This document shows positions 26,346-34,481 of a stretch of DNA of 64,000 nucleotides, piece by piece. The position numbers and the translations under genes are program-made. How positions within the stretch are numbered: the stretch's first letter is position 1; each line of letters opens with the position of its first letter. The notes beneath the pieces were generated by a model. The model did not search any database. It was not told the DNA's origin and saw only the letters and a program-made list of their open reading frames with translations. The DNA comes from Streptacidiphilus sp. PB12-B1b (lineage in GTDB: Bacteria > Actinomycetota > Actinomycetes > Streptomycetales > Streptomycetaceae): positions 2,418,001 through 2,482,000 of the forward strand of contig NZ_CP048405.1 in assembly GCF_014084125.1 (NCBI RefSeq), read 5' to 3'.

Positions 26346-27212
26346 TCAGCGGGCCGCCAGTAGGATCGCCCCGGCCAGGGCGAGCCCGGAGCCGGCGGCC
26401 TGCACCGGCCGCAGTCGCTCGCCTATCAGGAACCGCGCGGACAGTGCGGTGACCACCGGGTACAGCGAGGCGAGCACGGCGGCGACCGCCACCGAGCCGG
26501 ACTGGCTCGACAGCACGAACGCGCCGTTCGCCGAGACGTCGCCGATGCCCACGGCCGCCAGCCCGGCGAAGGTCCGCCGACCGGCCCCGGCGAGGTCCGC
26601 GAGCCGGTACGCCTCCGGCTCGCGGCGGGCGGCCCGCAGCAGCGCGCCGCCGCCCACGGCCAGGTTGCACGCCCGCTGCACCAGCAGGGCGAGCAGCAGC
26701 CCGGACGCGCCGGTGGACGCCTGGGACATCAGCGCCATGACGGTGCCGAAGCCGAAGGCCGCGACCAAGGTCAGCAGCACCGACGTCCGCTGCACCGGGG
26801 CGCCGCGCAGCTGCGGTCCGCCCGCCAGCACCACCCCGACCGCGGCCACCGCGATCCCGGCCGCCTGCAGCAGCCCCGGCCGCTCGCCCATGGCCAGGCC
26901 GACGCCGACCGGCACCACCACGCCCACGGTGGCCAGCGGCGAGACGACGCCCATCGGGCCGAGGGCGAGCGCCCGGTAGAAGGCGATCATCGCCACGGTG
27001 CCGACGACTCCCGCTGCCGCTGCGTACAGCAGCCGGGCCGAGCCGGTGTCGAATCCGCCGGTGGCGGCCACCGCGACCAGCAGCGCCGCCGCCGCGGCGG
27101 CCTGCGAGGCGACCACGACGACCAGGGCGGGCAGCCGACGGGTGAGCAGGCCGCCGCCGAAGTCGGAGATGCCCCACAGGGCGCTGCTGACCAGGGCGAA
27201 CAGGGCAGTCAT
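26346..27212 (-). CDS. EamA/DMT-family transporter
   Basis: 288 residues, ten predicted helices in two EamA halves (ALFALVSSALWGISDFGGGLL at the start; LLTLVAAFGFGTVMALMSQAS begins the second half; ASLYPVVTALSARFLIGERLRPVQAAGSGLALAGAILL ends it). Drug/metabolite superfamily; direction and substrate unknown. ATG 27212 is chosen over an upstream ATG 27269 because the latter runs through the operator region. Divergent XRE-cupin regulator with clear dyads between. Confidence 0.85.
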   Translation of the reverse strand: MTALFALVSSALWGISDFGGGLLTRRLPALVVVVASQAAAAAALLVAVAATGGFDTGSARLLYAAAAGVVGTVAMIAFYRALALGPMGVVSPLATVGVVVPVGVGLAMGERPGLLQAAGIAVAAVGVVLAGGPQLRGAPVQRTSVLLTLVAAFGFGTVMALMSQASTGASGLLLALLVQRACNLAVGGGALLRAARREPEAYRLADLAGAGRRTFAGLAAVGIGDVSANGAFVLSSQSGSVAVAAVLASLYPVVTALSARFLIGERLRPVQAAGSGLALAGAILLAAR

Positions 27213-27228
27213 GGACGGAGCCTCGCAG

Positions 27229-27263
27229 TACAGTGGAGTGCATTGCTGGTACACCCCACTGTA
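27229..27263. promoter_or_regulatory. Long dyad upstream of the EamA gene
   Basis: Inverted repeat TACAGTGG (27229-27236) and CCACTGTA (27256-27263); inside it GTG (27238-27240) pairs with CAC (27252-27254), giving 11 of 12 matched positions per arm. It begins 17 bp from the EamA ATG, so it lies in its 5' leader or promoter and could block transcription or form an mRNA hairpin. Confidence 0.55.
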
Positions 27264-27301
27264 GTTCATTCTGATGAACTTACTAGTTCATGATGATGAA
27301 C
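27264..27301. promoter_or_regulatory. Twin XRE-type operators GTTCAT-N4-ATGAAC
   Basis: Two perfect dyads of the same sequence: GTTCAT-TCTG-ATGAAC (27264-27279) and GTTCAT-GATG-ATGAAC (27286-27301). Their centres are 22 bp apart, two helical turns, so two regulator dimers could bind cooperatively on one face. They lie immediately upstream of the XRE-cupin start at 27323. Confidence 0.75.
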
Positions 27302-27322
27302 CCTGCCTCCTCTGGACGGTCC

Positions 27323-27898
27323 ATGCCCGACCTCGACCTGGTCGCCCAGGCCCTCGCGCGCAATGTGCGACAGTTCCGCACCGAACGCGCCCTGACCCTG
27401 GACGCCCTGGCCGCCCGGGCCGGGGTGAGCCGGGGCATGCTCATCCAGATCGAACAGGCGCGCACCAATCCCAGCGTCGGCACGGTCGTCCGGGTCGCGG
27501 ACGCGCTCGGGGTCAGTTTGGCCCGGCTGCTCGACTACGACCAGGGCCCGGTCGTCCGGCTGGTGCCGCAGGAGGAGGCGGTGACGCTCTGGTCCACGCC
27601 GCAGGGCAGCGCCGCCGTCCTGCTGGCCGGGGTGGAGTCGCCGGGGCCGCTGGAGCTCTGGCACTGGTCCATCCGGCCCGGTGAGGGGCACGACTCCGAC
27701 GCCCACCCGGCCGGGGCGACCGAGATCGTCCGGGTGGACGCGGGGGAGCTGCTGCTGGTGGTCGACGGCGTCGAGCACTCCGTGCCGGCCGGCACCACGG
27801 TCACCTACGACGCCGCCCGGCCGCACGGCTACCGCAATCCGGGCACGGAGACCGCCCGGCTCACCATGGTGGTCTCCGTCCCGCTGCCGCCCGGCTGA
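27323..27898 (+). CDS. XRE-family regulator with cupin sensor domain
   Basis: 191 residues. N-terminal HTH (about 5-62: ALARNVRQFRTERALTLDALAARAGVSRGMLIQIEQARTNPSVGTVVRVADALGVSLARLL) and C-terminal cupin (about 110-185, with GATEIVRVDAGELLLVVDG and YRNPGTETARL). ATG 27323 is chosen over ATG 27290 because an operator dyad spans 27286-27301 and would otherwise be coding. It probably autoregulates and represses the divergent EamA transporter; the cupin would bind a small ligand, possibly the transported compound. Confidence 0.88.
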   Translation: MPDLDLVAQALARNVRQFRTERALTLDALAARAGVSRGMLIQIEQARTNPSVGTVVRVADALGVSLARLLDYDQGPVVRLVPQEEAVTLWSTPQGSAAVLLAGVESPGPLELWHWSIRPGEGHDSDAHPAGATEIVRVDAGELLLVVDGVEHSVPAGTTVTYDAARPHGYRNPGTETARLTMVVSVPLPPG

Positions 27899-28020
27899 GC
27901 GGGCGCGACGCGTCCGCCGCCGCCCGCATCCGATCCCACGCACTGTCGGAGGCGGCCGGTAGCATCGCGGTGACGGACGCAGGGTAGGGAGGAGCCGACG
28001 ACAGGGGGGTGACCAGCACA

Positions 28021-29043
28021 ATGAGCATGACAGCCGTACTGTCGGTGGTCTTCGCGGTGTGCGCCGCGGTGAGCAACGCGCTCGGGACGGTCCTGCAGCG
28101 CCGGGCCGCACTGATCGTGCCGCAGTCCAACGGCTTCCGGCTGCGGCTGATGCTGGATCTGCTGCGCACCCCGGTCTGGTTCGGCGGCATACTCGGCGTC
28201 ATCTTCGCCGCGGTGTTCCAGGCGCTGGCCCTGACCACCGGCCCGCTGGCGGTGGTGCAGCCGATCTTCGTGCTGGAGCTGCCGTTCGCCCTGCTGATCT
28301 CCGGGGTGGTGTTCCACAAGCGGATGCCGCGCCGGGGCTGGCTCTCGGTGGCCGCCATCGTCGTCGGCCTGGGCACCGCGCTGTTCGCGGCCTCCCCGCG
28401 CGGCGGGGACCTCCAGCCCTCCATGGCGCTGTGGGTGCTGGCGGTCGCCAGCTGTGGCGGTGCCATGGTGCTGCTGGCCCTGGCGGCGCTGCGCCGCCCG
28501 GTGGGCTCGGCCCGCGCCGTCTGCCTGGGCACGGCCGCCGCCATCGGCTACGCGCTGACGGCGGCGCTGATGAAGTCCGCCACCGACACCCTGGACCACC
28601 AGGGCGTCGCCGCCTTCTTCGAGTCCTGGCAGACCTACGGCTTCGCCGTGGTCGGCGTCTGCGCGCTGTTCCTGCTGGAGAACGCCATGCAGGCCGGGCC
28701 GCTGGTGGCCTCGCAGCCCGCACTCACCCTCGGCGACGCGCTGATCAGCCTCTCGCTCGGGGTCACCCTCTACAACGAGTCGGTGCGGACCGGCTGGTGG
28801 CTGCTGCCGCAGGTTTTTGGCGCGGGCCTGGTGCTGCTGGGGGCCGTGGGCCTGTCCCACCTCGACGCCGTCCGCCGCGGCGGCGAGGCGGCCGGGGAGG
28901 ATGACCCCGAGCCGATATCCCCGGCCTCCTTAGCCCCGACGGCAGCGCAGACGGAAGCCCCGACGGCCGACGTGCCCCCGACGGCCGAGGCAGCGCAGGC
29001 CCCGGGCCCCGCTCTGCCGGCCCTGTCGGACGAGGTCAGCTGA
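28021..29043 (+). CDS. DMT-like integral membrane protein with TTA codon
   Basis: 340 residues, about ten helices, EamA/NIPA-like (ALGTVLQRRAALIVPQ at the start, LALTTGPLAVVQPIFVLELPFALLISG in the middle, ASQPALTLGDALISLSLGVTLYNESVR near the end) followed by an acidic then Ala/Pro/Thr-rich cytoplasmic tail (about 295-340). ATG 28021 is preceded by GGGGGGTGA; GTG 28009 and ATG 28027 are alternatives. Codon 304 is TTA (28930-28932), the only TTA noticed in any gene here, so translation may need the bldA tRNA. Its 3' end overlaps the convergent protease gene by 8 bp. Confidence 0.8.
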   Translation: MSMTAVLSVVFAVCAAVSNALGTVLQRRAALIVPQSNGFRLRLMLDLLRTPVWFGGILGVIFAAVFQALALTTGPLAVVQPIFVLELPFALLISGVVFHKRMPRRGWLSVAAIVVGLGTALFAASPRGGDLQPSMALWVLAVASCGGAMVLLALAALRRPVGSARAVCLGTAAAIGYALTAALMKSATDTLDHQGVAAFFESWQTYGFAVVGVCALFLLENAMQAGPLVASQPALTLGDALISLSLGVTLYNESVRTGWWLLPQVFGAGLVLLGAVGLSHLDAVRRGGEAAGEDDPEPISPASLAPTAAQTEAPTADVPPTAEAAQAPGPALPALSDEVS

Positions 29044-29839
29044 CCAGGGTGACGGCCTGCTGGTAGAGGCTGCCCACACTGTCGTCGAAGTAGACGCTGT
29101 ACGAGACGTCCGGGGTGTAGCCGCCCTGTTCGAAGCCGCCGATGACGCCGAGGACCGTACCCGATCCGTGCGCGCCCGGGATCACCCAGGGGCTGCCGCT
29201 GGTGCCGTCGGTGTAGGAGGCGCAGGTGATGTGCATCTGCGTGGAGCCGTAGGGGGCGGTGTAGTTGTCGCAGGTGATGGGCGCACTGGCGCTGTCCGGG
29301 TAGCCGGTGAGGGTCACCATCTGCGAGGGGGACTGGTTCACGCCCAGCCTGTTGCCGCCGACGACCTGCTGGATCGCCTTGCCGTGCAGCGGGGCGAGCA
29401 CCGCGAAGGCCACGTCGTAGTCCGGGTCGGTGTTGGCCGTCCAGTTGGCGTTCTCGACCGCGCGCAGCACCTTCCAGACCCCGTACGGCGCGGAGCCGTT
29501 GCGGTAGCCGGGGACGAACACGGTGCCGGACGGATCGCCGGACAGGCAGTGCGCCGCGGTGACGATCAGGTCCCCGGCCGGGCTGTCCACCACGCTCGCG
29601 GTGCAGTAGTGCCCGCTGCCGATGCCGGCGCCGAACAGCGCCCCGATCCGGGCCGTGGCCGGGGAGGCCGCGGCCGTCCCGGAGCTGCCCAGCCCCACCG
29701 GGTCCAGCGCCACCGCGGTCGAGCTGCCGACCGACATGACGATCAGCCAGGCCAGGACGGTCAGCGTCCACCGGGCGGTGGCGGCCCAGGCGGCGGGCGG
29801 TCGCGGAGTTCTCACCCCTGGAGTCTGTGCACGGGCCAT
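29036..29839 (-). CDS. Secreted trypsin-like serine protease
   Basis: 267 residues. N-terminal signal/anchor (about 20-46: WTLTVLAWLIVMSVGSSTAVA), then an S1-fold domain with the triad His in VTAAHCLSG, Asp in DPDYDVAFAVL and Ser in DGTSGSPWV. Four Cys could form disulfides. No propeptide cleavage signal is obvious. ATG 29839 is preferred; the frame extends to 29992, but those codons have low GC3 and look non-coding. Likely an extracellular peptidase with broad or unknown specificity. Confidence 0.88.
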   Translation of the reverse strand: MARAQTPGVRTPRPPAAWAATARWTLTVLAWLIVMSVGSSTAVALDPVGLGSSGTAAASPATARIGALFGAGIGSGHYCTASVVDSPAGDLIVTAAHCLSGDPSGTVFVPGYRNGSAPYGVWKVLRAVENANWTANTDPDYDVAFAVLAPLHGKAIQQVVGGNRLGVNQSPSQMVTLTGYPDSASAPITCDNYTAPYGSTQMHITCASYTDGTSGSPWVIPGAHGSGTVLGVIGGFEQGGYTPDVSYSVYFDDSVGSLYQQAVTLVS

Positions 29840-30063
29840 GGGATCCCGATGGGAGCCGTCTGAGAAGACGCTGAATTTCCCGGGGGAGGCAAGAGCCAAG
29901 GGGTCCTCCAGCGGGGCTGCGTCCGGAATCGGCACAGGAACAAGGGCAGGCAGGAAGGTCACGACATCGCCACGGGGGCGGGATGACGCCATCGTGCCCT
30001 GTCGTTATCCCACGTCACAAGTGTCCCGGGGAAGAAATACGGGGCGGGTCGGGCGTATCGGCC

Positions 30064-30089
30064 CCGGCCGGCGGATGAATTCCGGCCGG
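30064..30089 (-). terminator. Hairpin after idi
   Basis: CCGGCCGG (30064-30071), a 10-nt loop and CCGGCCGG (30082-30089) form an 8-bp stem 17 nt beyond the idi stop. The rest of the 266-bp gap between idi and the protease start (29840-30105) shows only moderately AT-richer DNA, presumably the protease promoter; no gene was found there. Confidence 0.55.
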
Positions 30090-30105
30090 AGCCCCGGCGC
30101 CCGCG

Positions 30106-30678
30106 CTACCAGCCCGCCTCCGGCAGCAGCCGGCGGACCTCCGGCAGCACGGCGTCCAGCACCGTGCCGAACCAGACCGAGAACGGCCTGGCGGCCCGCA
30201 GCTCGGCCAGCTCGGCGGGGGTCACGAAGCGGATGTCCGCGACCTCCTCCGGGGCCGGGTGCTGCTCGGGCTCGGCGATGCCGACGAACAGGTGGTTGTA
30301 CTCCCGTTCGACCAGGCCGGTGGCCTCGTCCGGGTGGTGGTAGCTGACCGTCCCCGCCTGCTGCAGCCGGACCGGGCCCGCGCCCAGCTCCTCGGCGGTG
30401 CGCCGGGCGGCCGCGACGAACGGGGACTCGCCCGGGTACGGGTGGCCGCAGCAGGTGTTCGACCAGACGCCGGGGGAGTGGTACTTGCCGAGCGCGCGCT
30501 GCTGCAGCAGCAGCCGCCCCTGCGGGTCGAACAGGAACACCGAGAAGGCGCGGTGCAGCCGACCGGGACTCAGATGCGCGGAGAGCTTCTCGGCGGTACC
30601 GATCGTGCGCCCCTCGGCGTCGACCAGTTCCAGCAGGATCTCGGTCGCGGTCAGGGTCGTCGGTTCGCTGGTCGGCAT
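30106..30678 (-). CDS. idi: Isopentenyl-diphosphate delta-isomerase, type 1
   Basis: 190-residue NUDIX-fold enzyme interconverting IPP and DMAPP. Diagnostic active-site Cys motif WSNTCCGHPYPGES, metal/His residues in LHRAFSVFLFD, RRTAEELG and the Glu-containing EREYNHLFVG. ATG 30678 has AAAGG upstream; the open frame to 30813 is rejected as low-complexity Arg-rich. It is divergent from the nucleotidyltransferase gene that opens the phospholipid-like cluster, so the two may share regulation and an isoprenoid link. Confidence 0.95.
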   Translation of the reverse strand: MPTSEPTTLTATEILLELVDAEGRTIGTAEKLSAHLSPGRLHRAFSVFLFDPQGRLLLQQRALGKYHSPGVWSNTCCGHPYPGESPFVAAARRTAEELGAGPVRLQQAGTVSYHHPDEATGLVEREYNHLFVGIAEPEQHPAPEEVADIRFVTPAELAELRAARPFSVWFGTVLDAVLPEVRRLLPEAGW

Positions 30679-30770
30679 GGATGAGGACCTTTCGGCTCGT
30701 GGCTGCCGGGCTCGGCGCGGCCGGTCAAAACGCTCTCGACAGTCTGCCGTACCCGCGCCCCCCGCCTCAG

Positions 30771-30801
30771 CGGGACGCCCCCAAGAGGGGCCCGCGTCCC
30801 G
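30771..30801. repeat. Strong imperfect hairpin in the idi / nucleotidyltransferase divergent gap
   Basis: CGGGACGC (30771-30778) pairs with GCGTCCCG (30794-30801); inside, CCCC pairs with GGGG around AAGA, with a CCC bulge. It lies just upstream of the predicted -35 of the rightward operon and within the leader or promoter of idi. No gene lies upstream for it to terminate in the rightward direction. Confidence 0.5.
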
Positions 30802-30808
30802 CATGACC

Positions 30809-30838
30809 TTCACATTCGCCTACGATCGCGGGTAGCTT
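30809..30838 (+). promoter_or_regulatory. Probable promoter of the phospho-alcohol cluster
   Basis: -35-like TTCACA (30809-30814), 18-bp spacer, -10-like TAGCTT (30833-30838), 51 nt before ATG 30890. This is the best-scoring pair by eye in the 211-bp divergent gap. Confidence 0.4.
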
Positions 30839-30889
30839 GCACCGTTGCCCGATGGACAGACGCACGAAGTACAGAGAGTGAGACACCCC

Positions 30890-31645
30890 ATGATCGGCCT
30901 CGTTCTGGCCGCCGGCGCCGGACGCCGTCTGCGCCCGTACACCGACACCCTCCCCAAGGCGCTGGTGCCGGTGGACGGCGAGCGGACCATCCTCGACCTC
31001 ACCCTGGGCAACTTCGCCGAGGTGGGCATGGAGGACGTCGCCATCGTGGTCGGCTACCGGGCCGAGGCCGTGTACCAGCGCAAGGCCGCCCTGGAGGCGC
31101 AGTACGGTCTCACCCTGCACCTGGTCGACAACGACAAGGCCGAGGAGTGGAACAACGCCTACTCCCTGTGGTGCGCCCGTGAGCTGTTCTCCGAGGGCCT
31201 GCTGCTCGCCAACGGCGACACCGTGCACCCCGCCTCGGTGCAGCGCACCATGCTGGACGCCAACGCCCGGCTCGCCGCCGAGGGCCGCGCCCCCGGCGTC
31301 CTGCTGGCCCTCGACACGGTGAAGAAGCTCGCCGACGAGGAGATGAAGGTCGTCGTCGACCCGGAGACCGGCGTCCGCCGGATCACCAAGCTGATGGAGC
31401 CGTCCGAGGCCACCGGCGAGTACATCGGGCTCACCGTGATCAACCCCTCCGCCGCCGGCGACCTGGCCTCCGCGCTGCAGGCCACCTTCGAGCGCGACCC
31501 GCAGCTGTACTACGAGGACGGCTACCAGGAGATGGTCGACCGGGGGCAGCGGGTCGACGTGCAGCCCATCGGCGAGGTCTCCTGGGTCGAGATCGACAAC
31601 CACGAGGACCTCGCCCGGGGACGGGAGATCGCGTGCCAGTACTGA
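30890..31645 (+). CDS. Nucleotidyltransferase, LicC/phosphocholine cytidylyltransferase-like
   Basis: 251 residues. Nucleotidyltransferase signature at the N-terminus: GLVLAAGAGRRLRPYTDTLPKALVPVDG; then DNDKAEEWNNAYSLWCARELF and LLLANGDTVHP with the catalytic Asp, and VSWVEIDNHEDLARGREI at the end. Family enzymes make CDP-choline or NDP-sugars from a phosphorylated alcohol. Here it would activate a head group such as a glycerol phosphate for the CDP-alcohol phosphotransferase downstream (inference). ATG 30890 is the first Met matching the family; it overlaps the next gene by 13 bp. Confidence 0.85.
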   Translation: MIGLVLAAGAGRRLRPYTDTLPKALVPVDGERTILDLTLGNFAEVGMEDVAIVVGYRAEAVYQRKAALEAQYGLTLHLVDNDKAEEWNNAYSLWCARELFSEGLLLANGDTVHPASVQRTMLDANARLAAEGRAPGVLLALDTVKKLADEEMKVVVDPETGVRRITKLMEPSEATGEYIGLTVINPSAAGDLASALQATFERDPQLYYEDGYQEMVDRGQRVDVQPIGEVSWVEIDNHEDLARGREIACQY

Positions 31646-32700
31646 CCCGGCTGGTTCCCTCGCCGCTCGTCGTGGACATCCGCGCCGGCGCCCTGGACGA
31701 CCTCGGGGTGGTCCTCGCCGACCAGCGGATCTCCGCCTCCGGCCGGATCGCGGTCGCGGTCAGCGGCGGCTCCGGGGCGGCGCTGCGCGAGCGGCTCGAA
31801 CCCCAGCTGCCCGGCGCGGACTGGTACTCCGTGGCCGGGGGCAGCCTGGACGCGGCCGTCCTGCTGGCCGACCAGATGCGCTCGGGCCACTACGACGCGG
31901 TCGTCGGCCTGGGCGGCGGCAAGATCATCGACGCCGCCAAGTACGCCGCCGCCCGGGTCGGCCTGCCCATGGTCGCGGTGGCCACCAACCTCGCCCACGA
32001 CGGCCTGTGCTCGCCGGTCTCCACCCTGGACAACGACGCCGGGCGCGGCTCCTACGGCGTGCCCAGCCCGATCGGCCTGATCGCCGACCTGGACGTGATC
32101 CGGCAGGCCCCCGGCCGGTTCGTCGCCGCCGGCATCGGCGACGTCATCTCCAACATCTCCGCCTGCGCCGACTGGGAGCTGTCCAAGCGGGTGACCGGCG
32201 AGCAGGTCGACGGCCTGGCCGTGGCCATGGCCCGCAGCGCCGGAGAGCTGCTGCTGCGCCACCCCGGGACCATCGCGGACGACGCGCTGCTGATCGCCCT
32301 CGCCGAGTCGCTGGTGCTGTCCGGCATCTCGATGAACATCACCGGCAGCACCCGCCCCTCCAGCGGCGGCTGCCACGAGATCAGCCACGCGCTGGACATC
32401 CTGTACCCGACCCGCAGCGCCCAGCACGGCGAACAGGTCGGCCTGGGCGCGGCCTTCGCCACCTACCTGCGCGGCGACCTCGAGCTCTCCGGAGAGATGG
32501 CCGGAGTCCTGCGGCGGCACGGGCTGCCGGTGACGGCGGACCAGATCGGCTTCGGCGACGACGAGTTCGTCGCGGCGGTGCACTACGCTCCACAGACCCG
32601 ACCAGGACGGTTCACCATCCTGGAGCACCTCGACCTCGACCCCTCCGCAATCCGGGACGCGTACACCGACTATGTCAAACACGTCAGCTCCTGCTCCTGA
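31633..32700 (+). CDS. sn-Glycerol-1-phosphate dehydrogenase-like enzyme
   Basis: 355 residues of the iron/zinc polyol dehydrogenase family, closest in layout to EgsA/AraM glycerol-1-phosphate dehydrogenases: GLGGGKIIDAAKYAAARVGLPMVAVATNLAHDGLCSPVS and metal ligands in GGCHEISHALDILYPTRSAQHGEQVG. Such enzymes reduce dihydroxyacetone phosphate to sn-glycerol-1-phosphate, the mirror-image glycerol of archaeal lipids; a related polyol-phosphate product is possible. GTG 31633 overlaps the nucleotidyltransferase; the 3' end overlaps the CDP-alcohol gene by 29 bp. Tight coupling argues for one pathway. Confidence 0.8.
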   Translation: MPVLTRLVPSPLVVDIRAGALDDLGVVLADQRISASGRIAVAVSGGSGAALRERLEPQLPGADWYSVAGGSLDAAVLLADQMRSGHYDAVVGLGGGKIIDAAKYAAARVGLPMVAVATNLAHDGLCSPVSTLDNDAGRGSYGVPSPIGLIADLDVIRQAPGRFVAAGIGDVISNISACADWELSKRVTGEQVDGLAVAMARSAGELLLRHPGTIADDALLIALAESLVLSGISMNITGSTRPSSGGCHEISHALDILYPTRSAQHGEQVGLGAAFATYLRGDLELSGEMAGVLRRHGLPVTADQIGFGDDEFVAAVHYAPQTRPGRFTILEHLDLDPSAIRDAYTDYVKHVSSCS

Positions 32701-33520
32701 ACGATCCGGGCAGCCCGACGGGCCCGGCCGGCCCAAGGGAGCCAAGCCCACCCTCGCCGAGTTCCGCGCGGTGGCCCACCCCGAGGGCCTGCTCGACCGG
32801 CGCTCCGGCGAGCACTGGGCCGGCCGCATCTACATGCGCCGGATCTCCTCCCGGATCACCCGGCACCTGATCGACGCCCCGGTCAGCCCCAACCAGCTCA
32901 CCTGGCTGATGATGCTCACCGGCATCCTCGGCGGCGCGGCCCTGCTGATCCCCGGCATCGCCGGGGCCGTGCTGGCCGCCCTGCTCATCCAGGCGTACCT
33001 GGGCCTGGACTGCGTGGACGGCGAGCTGGCCCGCTGGCGCAAGCAGACCTCCACCACCGGGGTCTACCTGGACCGGGTCGGCCACTACCTGTCCGAGGCC
33101 GCGCTGCTCACCGGCGCTGGCCTGCGCGCCGCCGACCTGTTCGACCGGCACGGCGGCCCGGCCTGGATGTGGGCCTTCCTGGGCACGGTCGCGGCGCTCG
33201 GCGCCATCCTGATCAAGGCCGAGACCGACCTGGTGGACGTCGCCCGCATCCGCCGCGGCCTGTCCGCCGTCGAGGACACCGCCTCGGTGCCGCGCGCGGC
33301 CGGCGTCGCCCGGGCCCGCAAGCTCGCCGCCGCGCTGAAGTTCCACCGCCTCATCGGCGGCGTCGAAGCCTCCCTGGTGCTGCTCGCCGCCGGGATCGCC
33401 GACCGGATCCACGGCGACCTGCTGTTCACCCGGATCGCCGTCGCCGTGCTGGCCGCCATCGCCGTGCTGCAGACCTGCCTGCACCTGCTGAGCATCGTCC
33501 TCTCCAGTCGGCTCCGGTGA
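32672..33520 (+). CDS. CDP-alcohol phosphatidyltransferase family protein with altered motif
   Basis: 282-residue membrane enzyme, about six helices, that joins a CDP-activated alcohol to a second alcohol. The CDP-AP motif is present as DCVDGELARWRKQTSTTGVYLDRVGH: D-x2-D-G-x2-A-R, then G-x3-D, but the fourth Asp (last of D-x3-D) is His. That position normally supplies the catalytic base, so either His substitutes or the reaction differs. ATG 32672 overlaps the upstream gene; a GTGA joins it to the GT2 gene. Substrates unknown. Confidence 0.85.
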   Translation: MSNTSAPAPERSGQPDGPGRPKGAKPTLAEFRAVAHPEGLLDRRSGEHWAGRIYMRRISSRITRHLIDAPVSPNQLTWLMMLTGILGGAALLIPGIAGAVLAALLIQAYLGLDCVDGELARWRKQTSTTGVYLDRVGHYLSEAALLTGAGLRAADLFDRHGGPAWMWAFLGTVAALGAILIKAETDLVDVARIRRGLSAVEDTASVPRAAGVARARKLAAALKFHRLIGGVEASLVLLAAGIADRIHGDLLFTRIAVAVLAAIAVLQTCLHLLSIVLSSRLR

Positions 33521-34410
33521 CGCCGGTGTCCGACGACGTGAAGCTCGGCGCGGTCGTCCTCACCCAGGGCACCCGCCCGGTCGAGCTGAAGGCGCTGCTC
33601 GACTCGGTCGCCGCCCAGCGCGGCCCGGCCATCGACGTCGTGGTCGTGGCCAACGGCGTCGAGGTGCCGCAGCTGCCCCCGGGCGTGTGCGGGATCAGCA
33701 CCGACGAGAACCTGGGCATCCCCGGCGGCCGCAACGTCGGCATCGAGGCGTTCGGGCCCAACGGCTCCGACGTGGACGTGGTGCTCTTCCTGGACGACGA
33801 CGGGCTGCTGCCGCAGGCCGACGACGCCGAGAAGCTGCGCGCCGCCTTCGCGGCCGATCCCCGCCTGGGCATCGTCAGCTTCCGCATCGCCGACCCGGAG
33901 AGCGGCGAGACGCAGCGCCGCCACGTGCCCCGGCTGCGGGCCGCCGACCCGCTGCACTCCTCGAAGGTCACCACCTTCCTCGGCGGCGCCAGCGCCGTCC
34001 GCAGCAAGGTCTTCGAGCAGGCCGGGCAGCTCCCCGGGGAGTTCTTCTACGGCCACGAGGAGACCGACCTGGCCTGGCGGGCCCTGGACGCCGGCTGGGA
34101 CATCGAGTACCGCGCGGACGTCCTGCTGCACCACCCCAAGACGGCCCCCAGCCGGCATGCCGTCTACCACCGCAACATCGCCCGGAACCGGGTCTGGCTG
34201 GCCCGGCGCAACCTGCCGGCGCTGCTGGTGCCGCTCTACACCGGCACCTGGCTGCTGCTCACGCTGGCCCGGCGGCCCTCCGGCGAGGCGCTGAAGGCGT
34301 GGTTCGGCGGCTTCAGCGAGGGCTGGCGCGCGCCCTGCGGCCCGCGCCGCCCGATGAGCTGGCGCACCGTCTGGCGGATGACCAGGCTGGGCCGTCCGCC
34401 GGTGATCTGA
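33517..34410 (+). CDS. Glycosyltransferase family 2
   Basis: 297 residues. GT-A fold: AVVLTQGTRPVELKALLDSVAAQ, DENLGIPGGRNVGIEAF, DDD-type metal motif LFLDDDGLL, and acceptor region FFYGHEETDLAWRALDAGWDIEY. A hydrophobic stretch near residues 230-250 suggests membrane association. GTG 33517 gives a GTGA overlap with the CDP-alcohol gene; GTG 33526 is an alternative. It probably adds a sugar to the product of the cluster before export. Confidence 0.88.
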   Translation: MTPVSDDVKLGAVVLTQGTRPVELKALLDSVAAQRGPAIDVVVVANGVEVPQLPPGVCGISTDENLGIPGGRNVGIEAFGPNGSDVDVVLFLDDDGLLPQADDAEKLRAAFAADPRLGIVSFRIADPESGETQRRHVPRLRAADPLHSSKVTTFLGGASAVRSKVFEQAGQLPGEFFYGHEETDLAWRALDAGWDIEYRADVLLHHPKTAPSRHAVYHRNIARNRVWLARRNLPALLVPLYTGTWLLLTLARRPSGEALKAWFGGFSEGWRAPCGPRRPMSWRTVWRMTRLGRPPVI

Positions 34411-34481
34411 GGGCTCCGGCCCCGGGAATCCGGGGGTGTGTCCACGCTGCCGCACGGCCACCGCCGTGAGAACGTCGAGGG

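Noticed and set aside
29840..29992. Longer N-terminus of the trypsin-like protease
   Set aside because: Codons there have many A/T third bases, unlike the gene body, and would bury the signal peptide.
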